Of a stretch of 64,000 bases of DNA, positions 29,874-38,998 are shown piece after piece. The notes below the pieces were generated by a model. It was not told the origin of the DNA. It made no database searches and saw only the letters and a list, made by a program, of their open reading frames with translations. How positions within the stretch are numbered: position 1 is the stretch's first letter; every line of letters starts with the position of its first letter. A program made the translations under genes and the position numbers. Source of the stretch: Solibacillus palustris (GTDB lineage Bacteria > Bacillota > Bacilli > Bacillales_A > Planococcaceae); the NCBI RefSeq assembly GCF_022549215.1, contig NZ_JAKZFC010000002.1, forward strand, positions 124,001 through 188,000, in the 5' to 3' direction.

Positions 29874-30549
29874 CTTTTTCATGGATGGTGTGCAACTACC
29901 TGTTGCTCCACCTGCTATGAGCATGAAAATTAATAACAAAAACGAAACGATCACTTTAATCAACGAGGGTGAGGTCAATATCCTCAAAAAAGCAGGACTA
30001 ACCAATATTGAATTCGAAGTAGAATTTCCTAATGTGAAATATCCATATGCGGTATATCCAAACGGATTTCAACCAGCATCTTACTTTTTAGAGCATCTCG
30101 AAAAATTAAAACTCTCAGAAGAGCCCTTCCAGTTCATCGTTAATCGAATGAAGCCGGATGGCTCTTTATTATTTGATACGAATATGACGGTATCATTAGA
30201 GGAGTATCCTATTGATGAGGACGCTGAAAACGGCTTTGATATTAAAGTGACTATATCGCTAAAACAATTCCGTCCATTTGGTACGAAAAAATTAAACATC
30301 AAATCAAGCTCTACAAGCTCGTCTAGTGCATCAAGTAACACTAACGCCAAAAAGGTCACAGTAGAAAAGAACAGAGCTACAACGGGCAAGGAAACACCTA
30401 AAACTCATACTGTAAAAACGGGAGATACGTTATGGGCAATAGCAAAACGTCATTTAGGTGATGGCTCTAAATACACTCAACTAGCTAAGCTGAATAATTT
30501 ATCTAATCCTAATTCCATTAAAGTTGGGCAGGTGATTAAACTTGGGTAA
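29866..30549 (+). CDS. LysM tail/baseplate protein, XkdP-like
   Basis: The 227-residue product has an XkdP/YqbP-like N-terminal region (NFFMDGVQLPVAPPAMSMKI) and a Ser-rich linker, then a LysM domain (about residues 178-227: THTVKTGDTLWAIAKRHLGD, then NSIKVGQVIKLG). It likely binds peptidoglycan while the tail tip penetrates the wall. ATG at 29866 with AGGGGG is chosen over GTG at 29860. It overlaps both neighbours. Confidence 0.88.
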   Translation: MYNFFMDGVQLPVAPPAMSMKINNKNETITLINEGEVNILKKAGLTNIEFEVEFPNVKYPYAVYPNGFQPASYFLEHLEKLKLSEEPFQFIVNRMKPDGSLLFDTNMTVSLEEYPIDEDAENGFDIKVTISLKQFRPFGTKKLNIKSSSTSSSSASSNTNAKKVTVEKNRATTGKETPKTHTVKTGDTLWAIAKRHLGDGSKYTQLAKLNNLSNPNSIKVGQVIKLG

Positions 30550-31504
30550 ATATCAGTTACTAATTTTGTCCCGTGGAAACATTTACGAATGTGCCGTACA
30601 GGAGCCCGTAATATGGGAGACCCATCGAAAATCGATGCCTGGTAAACTAACCTTTAACGTGATTAAGGATGAATTATTAGGTTTTCACGAGGGCGATATG
30701 GTGCGTTTTGATTATGATGGCCATAAAATCTTTTGTGGCTTTGTGTTTATCAAAAAACGTACAAATAACCGTATTATTTCCGTTACTGCTTACGATCAAT
30801 TGCGTTATTTCAAAAATAAAGATACTTATGTGTACAAAAATAAAACGGCTGCCGCAGTATTAAAAATGCTCATAACCGACTTTAAATTACAAGGTGGCTT
30901 AATTGATGATACAAAGCATGTCATTTCGTCGCGTGTAGAGGATAATCAAGAGTTATTTACGATAATGGATAATGCTGGGGCCATTACGACGAAGAATACT
31001 GGCAATCTCTTTATTTTGTATGACAATTACGGAAAACTGCATTACCGCAACGTGAAAGAGCTTAAATTGGATATTTTAGTCGATGAAGAAAGTGGCGAAA
31101 CATTTGAATACACTACGTCCATAGACGAAAATACGTACAACAAAATCAAGTTATCCCGTGAAAATAAAAAGACGGGCAAACGTGAAATATTTATTGCTCA
31201 GGATAGCGCCAATATGAATCAATGGGGCATGTTGCAGTATACAGAAAGTGTAGACGAGGGCGAAAATGGCAAGGTGAAAGCCGATGCATTGCTTACTCTT
31301 TATAATCGTAAATCGCGTAAACTCCATATTAATAATGTGTTTGGAGATCCACGTGTAAGAGGTGGCTCTACACTTGGAGCGCAAATGTATTTAGGTGATT
31401 TGTCCGTAGCTAATTTTATGATGGTTGAAACGGTAAAACATTCATTTTACGAATCCGACCACCGAATGGATTTAAAATTGATTGGCGGTGATTTCGTTGC
31501 GTGA
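30542..31504 (+). CDS. Baseplate hub protein, XkdQ-like
   Basis: The 320-residue product matches XkdQ/YqbQ: VIWETHRKSMPGKLTFNVIK, HEGDMVRFDYDG, ITVTAYDQLRYFKNKDTY-like stretch (SVTAYDQLRYFKNKDTYVY here). It is the T4 gp27-type hub that attaches to the tube. It starts with TTG at 30542 in the end of the LysM gene. Confidence 0.88.
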   Translation: MGKYQLLILSRGNIYECAVQEPVIWETHRKSMPGKLTFNVIKDELLGFHEGDMVRFDYDGHKIFCGFVFIKKRTNNRIISVTAYDQLRYFKNKDTYVYKNKTAAAVLKMLITDFKLQGGLIDDTKHVISSRVEDNQELFTIMDNAGAITTKNTGNLFILYDNYGKLHYRNVKELKLDILVDEESGETFEYTTSIDENTYNKIKLSRENKKTGKREIFIAQDSANMNQWGMLQYTESVDEGENGKVKADALLTLYNRKSRKLHINNVFGDPRVRGGSTLGAQMYLGDLSVANFMMVETVKHSFYESDHRMDLKLIGGDFVA

Positions 31505-31883
31505 TATGTCAGATATTATTCGCTCCATTCGAAAAGTTGTTTTAGATGGTGTAAATGCGCAAAAGTTAACGGATGTTGTATATGGTACAGTTGAAAGTAT
31601 CGCTCCATTAAAAGTACGTATCGACCAAAAGCTTTTGCTTGAGCAAGAACAGCTTAAATTAACACGTGCTGTTATGGATTATGAAGTGGATATGACAGTG
31701 GACCACTTAACCGAAAATCGTTCCGGCGGTTCGGATGCCGCTTCATTCGCTTCACACAATCATGAGTACAAAGGTCGTAAAAAGTTCCTTATCCACAATG
31801 GGTTAATTGTTGGGGATAAGGTAACGATGATTCGTGCGCACGGTGGACAACAATTTTTAATTATTGATAAAGAGGTGGTTTGA
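31497..31883 (+). CDS. Baseplate protein, XkdR-like (DUF2577)
   Basis: The 128-residue product has the DUF2577/XkdR pattern: MTVDHLTENRSGGSDAASFA, HNHEYKGRKKFLIHNGLIVG and GGQQFLIIDKEVV. It is an OB-fold baseplate component of PBSX-like tails. The TTG at 31497 has a GGTG stretch upstream and overlaps the XkdQ stop; ATG at 31506 is an alternative. Confidence 0.82.
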   Translation: MRDMSDIIRSIRKVVLDGVNAQKLTDVVYGTVESIAPLKVRIDQKLLLEQEQLKLTRAVMDYEVDMTVDHLTENRSGGSDAASFASHNHEYKGRKKFLIHNGLIVGDKVTMIRAHGGQQFLIIDKEVV

Positions 31884-32290
31884 TGATTCCGCAAAATGAA
31901 TTTGAAGATTCTACAGTAGATTTTGAGGAAGTCGTTCAGCCTTCACGCACATATAAATTGGATTTAGAGCGCAAGCGCATTGTTGGCTATGCAGATGGTC
32001 GTGAGGCTGTTGAACAAGCTATTTACAAAGCGTTAAGCACAGAGCGTTATGATTATTTAATCTATACATGGAACTACGGCGCAGAAATAGCAAAACTGTT
32101 CGGGCAACCGATTCCTTATGTATATAGCGAACTAAAAAGATTGATCACAGAAGCATTAACACACGATGACCGCATCGAAAGTGTTGATGCTTTTAATTTT
32201 AGTCATGTTAAGCATAAGGTGCATGTGCAATTTACAGCTCACACCGTCGTTGGCGCCATTGAAATTGAAAGAGAGGTGATCGTTACGTAA
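31883..32290 (+). CDS. Baseplate wedge protein, XkdS-like (DUF2634, gp25 type)
   Basis: The 135-residue product contains RTYKLDLERKRIVGYADGRE, AIYKALSTERYDYLIYTWNY and GAEIAKLFGQP, the DUF2634/XkdS signature related to gp25 lysozyme-like wedge proteins. It nucleates sheath assembly. Start at ATG 31883; it overlaps the XkdT-like gene. Confidence 0.88.
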   Translation: MIPQNEFEDSTVDFEEVVQPSRTYKLDLERKRIVGYADGREAVEQAIYKALSTERYDYLIYTWNYGAEIAKLFGQPIPYVYSELKRLITEALTHDDRIESVDAFNFSHVKHKVHVQFTAHTVVGAIEIEREVIVT

Positions 32291-33351
32291 TGTTTGAGCA
32301 TATCAGTCAGGAACAATTGTTAAACGATGCCTTGGATATGGTAAAAAACGATGTAGACAAACGGGAAGGCGCTATTATTTGGGATACGTTATCACCTCAT
32401 ACCATCCAATTGTACGAGCTTTATTTATCGATGGATGGCATGCTACAGGAAATGTTTGGCGACACAGCTTCCCGTGAATTTTTAATACGTTTATGCAGAG
32501 ATAGAGGTATTTATCCATACTCAGCTGAAAAGGCCATTTTAAAGGGAGAATTTAATATTGATGTGCCTATCGGAAGTCGATTTTCTTTAGATACATTAAA
32601 TTACATCGTTATTGAAAGAATCGGTAACGGTGTTTTTAAATTGGAATGCGAAACAGTTGGGATAGTGGGGAATAATTATTTCGGTCAATTAATTCCAATT
32701 GAATATGTAGACGGATTAGCTTCAGCAACCTTAACTGAATTATTAATACCTGGGGAAGATGAAGAAGAAACTGAAAGCCTACGAAAACGCTATTTAGATA
32801 GTTTTGAAGCCTTAGCTTACGGTGGGAATCGAAAAGATTATTTAGAAAAAGTACACGAATTACAGGGTATCGGTGGCGTAAAAGCCTTCCGTATTCGCGA
32901 AGGGATCTATAACGTGAAATTAGTAATATTAGATTCTACTTACAATGTCCCTTCTCTTCCTTTGATTGAAACGTTGCAAACAGCAATAGATCCAGTAACA
33001 AATCAGGGTGAAGGCTTGGGCATTGCGGCGATTGGTCATACCGTACTTGTGGTAGGTGTGGGTGAATCAACAGTGAGCATCAATTTCCCTTCAATTGTTT
33101 TTGAAGATGGTTTTGATTGGGAAGATGTCGTACTAGATGTACAGCAAATGGTTGATGATTATTTACTTGAATTAAAAAAGGGTTGGGAAGTTGCAACTCA
33201 AATTGTAATTCGTATCGTACAGTTGGAATCTAAAATGTTAGAAATCAACGGAATTATTGACGTACAAAATACGACTATTAATGGTGAGGCGAATAACCTT
33301 ATTTTAGAAGCAAACTCTATTCCAAATAGGGGTGAGATAACGAATGTATGA
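32290..33351 (+). CDS. Baseplate J-like protein, XkdT
   Basis: The 353-residue product matches the baseplate J family (T4 gp6/P2 J): EGAIIWDTLSPHTIQLYELY, LIRLCRDRGIYPY, then the conserved RKRYLDSFEALAYGGNRKDY and GIGGVKAFRI. It forms the wedge ring. Overlaps with both neighbours show a single baseplate operon. Confidence 0.92.
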   Translation: MFEHISQEQLLNDALDMVKNDVDKREGAIIWDTLSPHTIQLYELYLSMDGMLQEMFGDTASREFLIRLCRDRGIYPYSAEKAILKGEFNIDVPIGSRFSLDTLNYIVIERIGNGVFKLECETVGIVGNNYFGQLIPIEYVDGLASATLTELLIPGEDEEETESLRKRYLDSFEALAYGGNRKDYLEKVHELQGIGGVKAFRIREGIYNVKLVILDSTYNVPSLPLIETLQTAIDPVTNQGEGLGIAAIGHTVLVVGVGESTVSINFPSIVFEDGFDWEDVVLDVQQMVDDYLLELKKGWEVATQIVIRIVQLESKMLEINGIIDVQNTTINGEANNLILEANSIPNRGEITNV

Positions 33352-34006
33352 GCCGCTTACCTATGAAGTTGATGTTCAAAGGCATTACCCATCCACTATT
33401 AATGATTTTGAAGAAATTATCGAAATCTGTAAGGTTGAGAATTCTAATTTTAATCAAGTACGGGTCGATTTATTGAAATTATTTCGGATGCGGTTTATTC
33501 ACGAAACTGATGTAAGTGGAATATCTCGATGGGAAAATCTTTTAAAAATGAAACGCAGACCTTCTGACTCATTAGAAGTAAGGAGAATGAGAGTACTTGC
33601 GAAAATCAATAATAAGTTACCTTACACGTGGCGCTCAGTTCAGCAATTGCTTAATTCAATCCTTGGTATCGATAATTATCATTTGAATTTAAATCCGCAA
33701 AAATTTGAAGTTGAATTATTGTTACCAATTGAAATCGGGCAATACCGAGAAGTGTTTGAAATATTAGAGCCGATGCTACCAATGAATATATGGTTAACCA
33801 TTGCAGAAGGTATGGTAAGAGAAATTATCCAGATTTTTGAAGGTGCATATGGTTGGGAAATGAATCCCAATGTTTGCGGGCGATTCCGCACAGCTTCAAG
33901 ACCAGGTCACGCTCAAGGTTTACCAACATATCAAGTGGAATCTCCATACGATTGGTCAGTAACAGCGCCAATAACAGGGAAATTCCGAGCGGGAGGGAAG
34001 AGGTAA
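33344..34006 (+). CDS. Baseplate protein, XkdU/YmfQ-like (DUF2313)
   Basis: The 220-residue product follows XkdT as XkdU does in PBSX. Residues 55-115 (ISRWENLLKMKRRPSDSLEV, NKLPYTWRSVQQLLNSILG) fit the YmfQ/DUF2313 family that links wedge and fibres. The C-terminus has a Gly/Arg-rich GRFRTASRPGHAQGLPTYQ segment. Confidence 0.82.
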   Translation: MYEPLTYEVDVQRHYPSTINDFEEIIEICKVENSNFNQVRVDLLKLFRMRFIHETDVSGISRWENLLKMKRRPSDSLEVRRMRVLAKINNKLPYTWRSVQQLLNSILGIDNYHLNLNPQKFEVELLLPIEIGQYREVFEILEPMLPMNIWLTIAEGMVREIIQIFEGAYGWEMNPNVCGRFRTASRPGHAQGLPTYQVESPYDWSVTAPITGKFRAGGKR

Positions 34007-34315
34007 ATGTCTACAGAATTACAGCCTATCGCCATTAGTAGCATGATAGACTTTTTAGACGCGAATACCGTAAAAGCAAAAGTAATAATTGACGGAAATA
34101 CCTACGAAAAAGAAATTTCTCATGTGAGCCGTACATACGGATTACGTAAATATGTGAAATTTACAACTGAACGTGGAACGGTTACCCGTGTGGCTTTAAT
34201 TGATTCGCACGGGCGCGAATGGTACGTCAAAACAATGAATTATACAATTGGTTCGCAGGGTTATGTAGTTGCGTTCCCGTTTGAATTAGAAATCATTTCG
34301 AAAGTAGGTGTATGA
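34007..34315 (+). CDS. Hypothetical tail-tip protein (102 aa)
   Basis: The ATG follows directly on the XkdU-like stop. The product is beta-rich (NTVKAKVIIDGNTYEKEISH, RGTVTRVALIDSHGREWYVK) with no recognised family. Position between baseplate and fibre genes suggests a structural role. Confidence 0.6.
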   Translation: MSTELQPIAISSMIDFLDANTVKAKVIIDGNTYEKEISHVSRTYGLRKYVKFTTERGTVTRVALIDSHGREWYVKTMNYTIGSQGYVVAFPFELEIISKVGV

Positions 34316-34316
34316 T

Positions 34317-34913
34317 ATGTCACTAATGAATGGACCAATACCTATTAATCAAAAAAACAATCCGTATACTCGCATCGATTGGGAAGACGAAGTAATAGAT
34401 CCAGTTACTGGTGAAGTACAGACATTCGGTACTACTTTTTGGGCGGAATACGCCAACAATTTCGAATGGGGTATCTGGAACGCTTTTCAGTTTTTAAACG
34501 ATATGTATCGTCAAATGGAGCGTATGCGCGTACAAATGGAGCTTGACGGCAGGGTTCCAGGTAACAGCGGTACCTTTGCCGACACACTCGATGGGAACAC
34601 CAATAAAATTAAGCTAGACACAACGCTAACGGATGTTATCGAACCTGTTGAAATAGGTACTACAGTCTTAAAAGTTGCAAATGTGACAGGCTTTGCCGCA
34701 TTTACACAAGTCACAATTTTTGATGACGTATCAAGCGAGGATGTAATGATTACGGCAGTTGGCGCAGATACAATCACAGTCCAAGAGCTTGTAAACAGCT
34801 ATAAAAAAGGCGCAAAAGTGGCTCGTAGTAATGTGGCGATTGATATGGTTAATGCTGAGATGGGCGTTGGCAATTGGCAAACGTTCAATGTCGAAGTAGT
34901 GGAGGTGGTTTAA
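34317..34913 (+). CDS. Tail fibre/baseplate-distal protein (198 aa)
   Basis: The product starts at ATG 34317 (MSLMNGPIPINQKNNPYTRI) and continues with IDWEDEVIDPVTGEVQTFGT and FWAEYANNFEWGIWNAFQFL, a pattern of fibre attachment proteins behind XkdU in Bacillus phages. The C-terminal half is beta-rich with repeated TVLKVANVTGF-like strands. It probably connects the receptor-binding fibre to the baseplate. Confidence 0.65.
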   Translation: MSLMNGPIPINQKNNPYTRIDWEDEVIDPVTGEVQTFGTTFWAEYANNFEWGIWNAFQFLNDMYRQMERMRVQMELDGRVPGNSGTFADTLDGNTNKIKLDTTLTDVIEPVEIGTTVLKVANVTGFAAFTQVTIFDDVSSEDVMITAVGADTITVQELVNSYKKGAKVARSNVAIDMVNAEMGVGNWQTFNVEVVEVV

Positions 34914-34914
34914 G

Positions 34915-36636
34915 ATGGCATTGGCGTACGCATGGAATAGGTATAACATATCGACAGGTGGTTTGAAGATAAACTGGAGTTTACTAGGTTCTAATGTTAG
35001 AATTGCCAGTCATGAGAACTACCATTCGTCTATTAATACCCCAGGTTATGAAGGCGAATATACGTTCTCTACGAGTGGATTAACGGCGATAAATGGACGA
35101 AACTTACAGGTTGGTGGCACATACTACCAAATACCCTACAATAACCTTAGAGCTACTAGACAGGTAGTTAAAGTAAACAATGTAAGTACAGGTGGGGACT
35201 TGCTCGCGGATTTATACGAAGCAAGATATACCGACATTGTAACCGGTGGGCAATCACAGGGAAGTTACGTCGGGCAAGTGACGTCCGCATCAAGAAGCGC
35301 CTACCCTGATAATGCCGTAAGTGGTGGTTACTGGTATGTTTACGCTGGAACAGTTAATGTAAACACAGCACCGACAACCCCAGGCGCGTTCACACAACCA
35401 ACAGGCAAGATGAATGGCGGAGAAACTGTATCGATAGCATGGGGACCATCATCCGATGCAGATGGCAATCAGATAACCTATTTCCCAGAATATCGTTATT
35501 ATAAAAACGGTGTTGCGCAAACGTGGACAGCATTAGTAAATAGTACAAGTCTCACAAGAACGCTGACTTTATTATCTGACGATACAATAGATAAAGTAGA
35601 TTTCAGAGTACGCGCATTTGATGGTTCGGCTTATTCAGGATATCGGAATTCAACAATATTTAATGTTGAACATAATTCAATACCAACCGTTTCACTAACA
35701 GCGCCTTCTGATAATCAAACGCTATACGAAAATGATACACTAAATATTGCAGGTAATGCTCATGATGCAGACCCGGACCAATCAGTAACAGCGTACTATC
35801 AAATAAATAATGAGCAACGTAAGGTTTTAGCAACAAATCTAAGCCAAACGCAAATCGCTCTATCTAAGCAGCTCACGTTTAAAGGTGGCAAGCTATATGA
35901 CGGCGAAACAGTCATTACAGGAGATTTAGCTGACGGAGTAGCGCACACGTTAAAAGTTTGGGCTGAAGACAGCGAAAAGGCAACCTCCGCAATTATTGAG
36001 CGTGCATTTTACGTCGTACCAAACCGTGCCCCTCTATTAACTGTAGATGCTGTTGTGCCATCCGGTGTAGTTGATATGGACAAGTTTACAATCAACGGTA
36101 ACGCATCAGATCAAGATGCTAATTCAAACGTTACAGTGACACGCCGTATTAACGCTGGCAATTCAGTTGAGATTTATAATGGTCCAGGTGGAGCGTGGGA
36201 ATTTGAAGTTTCACTCGCTCAGTTGGTCGTTGGTCAAAATACCATCATTATAGAGGTAGTTGACAATTACGGGGCTAAAACAAGTAAAACAATCAAACTA
36301 AATAAAAATGAAATCAAAACGCCTATTTTGCAATCTGTAGCTCGTTATAAAATTGAGCCACCAAAAGGATCTGCAAAGGGCGTTTTATTGTGGATTCAAC
36401 GAGATGAGGGGCTTCAAATATCTGCTGAGCTATCTATGACTTTAAAAGGTGAACAAGAACTATATGTGCCACTTTCAGCAAATTCTACAGACCCTGTGTA
36501 TGAAGGTGTTGTAGAAGACGAATTTTACCACGAAACTCTTGAGCCGAAAGACAATATTATTCTTAAGTTAACTACAACGAGAGCTAATACTAATATTGAT
36601 AATAAAATTTATTTAATCATGGGGGTACTTGAATAA
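34915..36636 (+). CDS. Large tail fibre with Ig/FN3-like domains, probable receptor-binding protein
   Basis: The 573-residue product is the largest protein after the tape measure. The N-terminus (MALAYAWNRYNISTGG) is followed by a glycine-rich part. Then come fibronectin/Ig-like beta domains: one at about 150-255 (NTAPTTPGAFTQPTGKMNGG and WGPSSDADGNQITYFPEYRY), one at about 260-375 and one at about 375-465 (VTVTRRINAGNSVEIYNGPG). A further domain ends in NKIYLIMGVLE. Such fibres bind cell-surface carbohydrate or protein. Specificity is unknown. Confidence 0.78.
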   Translation: MALAYAWNRYNISTGGLKINWSLLGSNVRIASHENYHSSINTPGYEGEYTFSTSGLTAINGRNLQVGGTYYQIPYNNLRATRQVVKVNNVSTGGDLLADLYEARYTDIVTGGQSQGSYVGQVTSASRSAYPDNAVSGGYWYVYAGTVNVNTAPTTPGAFTQPTGKMNGGETVSIAWGPSSDADGNQITYFPEYRYYKNGVAQTWTALVNSTSLTRTLTLLSDDTIDKVDFRVRAFDGSAYSGYRNSTIFNVEHNSIPTVSLTAPSDNQTLYENDTLNIAGNAHDADPDQSVTAYYQINNEQRKVLATNLSQTQIALSKQLTFKGGKLYDGETVITGDLADGVAHTLKVWAEDSEKATSAIIERAFYVVPNRAPLLTVDAVVPSGVVDMDKFTINGNASDQDANSNVTVTRRINAGNSVEIYNGPGGAWEFEVSLAQLVVGQNTIIIEVVDNYGAKTSKTIKLNKNEIKTPILQSVARYKIEPPKGSAKGVLLWIQRDEGLQISAELSMTLKGEQELYVPLSANSTDPVYEGVVEDEFYHETLEPKDNIILKLTTTRANTNIDNKIYLIMGVLE

Positions 36637-36851
36637 TGTGGAGAAGAAGAAGGCTTCCTAATGGCGAATTAGGACCACTTGAAAAAGTAGGTTCTATACC
36701 TACGACCGAAGAACAAGTAGCAGAACTTGGCATGCAACTCACTTTAGAAAAACTATCCAATATACAAAAGGATGCAATTATCAACGGGTTAGGCGCTCAA
36801 GTAGCACAAATGAAACTCGAAATCATGGCAATGAAAGGAGGTGCTTCATAA
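36636..36851 (+). CDS. Small coiled-coil tail protein (71 aa)
   Basis: The ATG overlaps the fibre stop. The product begins MWRRRRLPNGELGPLEKVGS and forms a helical segment with NIQKDAIINGLGAQVAQMKL. Proteins of this type stand before XkdX in many Bacillus phages; they may help fibre assembly. Function not established. Confidence 0.65.
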   Translation: MWRRRRLPNGELGPLEKVGSIPTTEEQVAELGMQLTLEKLSNIQKDAIINGLGAQVAQMKLEIMAMKGGAS

Positions 36852-36988
36852 TGGCATTCTGGAAAATGGCTTATAACTTAAAATGGGTGACAGCTGATCA
36901 ACTGCGTTTAGCTGTTGTCACAGAGAGCAATCCTTATGGTGAAATTACTGTTGAAGAATATAAATTAATAACAGGTAAAATCTATTAA
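36851..36988 (+). CDS. xkdX: XkdX family protein (45 aa)
   Basis: ATG at 36851 overlaps the preceding TAA. The 45-residue product (MAFWKMAYNLKWVTADQLRL and, after a short acidic part, VEEYKLITGKIY) has the W-x3-Y-x-x-G/K..T-x-x-Q-x..I-T-x-E-E-Y-x-x-I-T-G-x-x-Y pattern of XkdX proteins, found after fibre genes in PBSX-like phages. Their role is unknown, possibly fibre maturation. Confidence 0.82.
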   Translation: MAFWKMAYNLKWVTADQLRLAVVTESNPYGEITVEEYKLITGKIY

Positions 36989-36993
36989 CTTCC

Positions 36994-37019
36994 TTACTAT
37001 AAAATTATTTTTATAGTAA
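36994..37019 (+). terminator. AT-only hairpin after xkdX
   Basis: TTACTATAAA pairs perfectly with TTTATAGTAA around a 6-base loop. It has almost no G-C pairs, so termination is doubtful; it may be an RNA stability element. Confidence 0.4.
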
Positions 37020-37044
37020 AATAATCCATTAGGAGGTGATATTG

Positions 37045-37281
37045 ATGAGTGACATTAAATCAGCAGTAATTTTTTTAGATGATGATATGCCAGAATATAT
37101 GTTAGGGGTAATTCGCATTGCTGAAGTAAAATTTTATGATGAGTATGGCAATGAAGTTGAAGATACTAAATTGTCAGATGGGTTTGTAAATATTGAAAGC
37201 CAAGAAGATAATCCAGAAAAATTAATTAAAGTTGTAGCAAATGAATTAAATCTTAATCTAGATGATGTAGAAATTAATTAA
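37045..37281 (+). CDS. Acidic hypothetical phage protein (78 aa)
   Basis: ATG at 37045 follows AGGAGGTGA. The product (MSDIKSAVIFLDDDMPEYML and an acidic C-terminus LNLNLDDVEIN) has no recognised domain. It is a single gene between two terminators, just before the lysis genes. Function unknown. Confidence 0.6.
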   Translation: MSDIKSAVIFLDDDMPEYMLGVIRIAEVKFYDEYGNEVEDTKLSDGFVNIESQEDNPEKLIKVVANELNLNLDDVEIN

Positions 37282-37283
37282 TA

Positions 37284-37313
37284 AAAAGCACTCTCACTCG
37301 AGGGTGCTTTTTA
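37284..37313 (+). terminator. Terminator before the lysis cassette
   Basis: AAAAGCACTCTC pairs with GAGGGTGCTTTT (one G-U) around a 4-base loop, followed by T. The stretch 37320-37395 can form a further long imperfect stem (GTGAGCG..TCGAG with CTCGA..CTCAC). Confidence 0.8.
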
Positions 37314-37419
37314 TATTGCATTGTGAGCGTTATCGAGGTGAGCAACTACCCACGAAGTAATTTCTCGATGCGTCTCACAGCGCAAGTTTTTTAACGTTTA
37401 TACACAAATACAGAGAAAC

Positions 37420-37447
37420 GCACTGTACCGAGCAGTGCTATTTTTTA
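37420..37447 (+). terminator. Second terminator before the holin gene
   Basis: GCACTG-taccgag-CAGTGC followed by TATTTTTT, 18 bases before the holin start. Two terminators in a row would keep lysis genes off until a dedicated promoter or antitermination acts. Confidence 0.75.
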
Positions 37448-37465
37448 TGGGTAGAGGTGAGGGCA

Positions 37466-37819
37466 ATGGAACTATTAGTAATAACAGGGGCAGGTATAGC
37501 CGAAAAAGTGGCTAGCAGTCCAAATCCGTGGATTTACTTATCAATCATTTTAATCATTGCGGCATTATTAGCTGGGCGATATATTTTCAATTATTTAATC
37601 AATTTAGATCAGGCTCATCGTGATGAATCAAAAGAACGCGAGAAGAAAATGACTGAGCAAATCGACAAATCGATTACGGCTAATCTGTCTCTTAGCGAGA
37701 CGCAAAAGGAAATTGTGACAGCAATTAGTACAATGGGAGCTACTGTTAATGAGGTAAAAACTGATGTTTCGGACCTACGTTTACGTATGGAGAAATTTGA
37801 GAATAGGGAGAGCGCTTAA
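37466..37819 (+). CDS. Holin-like protein, BhlA/UviB type
   Basis: The 117-residue product has one membrane segment (WIYLSIILIIAALLAGRYIF, about residues 23-42) and a charged coiled-coil C-terminus (AHRDESKEREKKMTEQID and after). This is the BhlA/UviB-like layout, here longer than the usual 70-80 residues. It acts in the membrane before or together with the second holin. ATG at 37466 lies in an AGGGCAATGG context shared with two early genes. Confidence 0.75.
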   Translation: MELLVITGAGIAEKVASSPNPWIYLSIILIIAALLAGRYIFNYLINLDQAHRDESKEREKKMTEQIDKSITANLSLSETQKEIVTAISTMGATVNEVKTDVSDLRLRMEKFENRESA

Positions 37820-37820
37820 A

Positions 37821-38087
37821 ATGGATTTAACAACATTATTTATCATCGCATTGACAATTGTGGGGCTAATTACAGCCTTAGTACAGGTATTAAAAACGAC
37901 ACTCAATTTAACAAAACGTTACATACCGATTGTCTCGTTGGCAGTCGGTATTTTATTTGGTGTTTTACTGCAGCCATTGACGGTTTACAGCATTTATACT
38001 ATGGCTGTTGCTGGGTTTATTGGCGGATTAGCTGCAAGTGGAGCGTTTGACTTAGTTAAGGTGACAAAGGGAGTTGATCAAAAATGA
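37821..38087 (+). CDS. Phage holin
   Basis: The 88-residue product has two to three membrane segments (LFIIALTIVGLITALVQVL, IVSLAVGILFGVLLQPL, YTMAVAGFIGGLAASGAF) and a short charged C-terminus, a typical class I/II holin (LL-H-like). It permeabilises the membrane so that the amidase reaches the wall. ATG at 37821 follows the first holin by one base; it overlaps the amidase by 4 bases. Confidence 0.85.
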   Translation: MDLTTLFIIALTIVGLITALVQVLKTTLNLTKRYIPIVSLAVGILFGVLLQPLTVYSIYTMAVAGFIGGLAASGAFDLVKVTKGVDQK

Positions 38088-38869
38088 CCTATTCAGTAGC
38101 TGGATTAAAGACGGGCGACAAAATCGGCAAAGCTACAGTCGTAATCGACATTATTAAAAAAGGCAATCCCGAAATACGTCCGTGTACAGCGATGAAACCG
38201 CTGTACGTAACCATTCATAATACGGGTAACCGCGGTAAAGGAGCAAACGCAAAAGCCCATAATAATCTAATTCACAACTTAGCTGGTAAGTCTGTACGTG
38301 ATACTTCACATGTATCGTGGCATGCGGCCGTTGATGAGGATTACATTTATATTCATATCCCTTTTAACGAAACGGCTTGGCATTGTGGAGATGGAGCTAA
38401 AGGAAACGGAAACAGTAAATCGATTGGGCTTGAAATTTGTATGCATTCAGACCAAAAACATTACGAACAAGCGGAAGAAAATGCAATTGCACTGACGGTT
38501 CATTTAATATGTTTTTACAAACTTTCAGCAAATGAAGTACGGCCACATCAAGATTGGAGTGGCAAGTATTGTCCAGAGCTCATTATGAGACGTGATGGCA
38601 ACTTCGCGAAGTATCGAGCTAGAACAGAGGTTGCATATCAGATTGCAATATCAGGCGATAAAAATACAGTTGTTAAAGGAGATGAAAACATTATGCAATT
38701 CAGTTCATCAACAACAAAATCAGCGGTACGAGATGAATTAGTACAATTTGTTGGTAAAGGTCTTATCAATCAATCGTGGTTAGTGAAATTTGATAAAGGT
38801 GAGATGACAAATGGTGATTACGATGGTCTTAAATTGATCGTTAACCAACGTCTAATTGTAGCAAAATAA
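38084..38869 (+). CDS. Endolysin: N-acetylmuramoyl-L-alanine amidase (Amidase_2)
   Basis: The 261-residue product has an Amidase_2 (PGRP-type) domain at about residues 40-180. Zinc ligands are in YVTIHNTGN, SWHAAVDEDYIYIHIP and RPHQDWSGKYCP; NSKSIGLEICMH is also typical. It cleaves the bond between MurNAc and L-Ala. The last 60 residues (SAVRDELVQFVGKGLINQSW and after) form a small domain that may bind the cell wall. There is no signal peptide, so it needs the holins encoded directly before it. A strong terminator follows. Confidence 0.92.
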   Translation: MTYSVAGLKTGDKIGKATVVIDIIKKGNPEIRPCTAMKPLYVTIHNTGNRGKGANAKAHNNLIHNLAGKSVRDTSHVSWHAAVDEDYIYIHIPFNETAWHCGDGAKGNGNSKSIGLEICMHSDQKHYEQAEENAIALTVHLICFYKLSANEVRPHQDWSGKYCPELIMRRDGNFAKYRARTEVAYQIAISGDKNTVVKGDENIMQFSSSTTKSAVRDELVQFVGKGLINQSWLVKFDKGEMTNGDYDGLKLIVNQRLIVAK

Positions 38870-38872
38870 TTC

Positions 38873-38918
38873 AAAGCCCGTCATTACTGTTTAAATGCAG
38901 TAGTGACGGGCTTTTTTT
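38873..38918 (+). terminator. Strong terminator after the lysis genes (copy A)
   Basis: AAAGCCCGTCATTACTG pairs with CAGTAGTGACGGGCTTT (with one A-A-type irregularity) and is followed by seven T. A near-copy stands at 41238-41278, on the other side of the three-gene operon. Confidence 0.9.
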
Positions 38919-38998
38919 AGTTTTTACATATGAAATATAAATTAGTATAATTTATCCTTATCGTATATAATACAATTAAACGAAAGGAAGTGTGAAAT

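Noticed and set aside
36636-36851. 71-aa protein as a hemolysin-like XhlA
   Set aside because: It lacks the C-terminal membrane segment of XhlA. Its position before xkdX and its short coiled coil fit a fibre-associated protein better.
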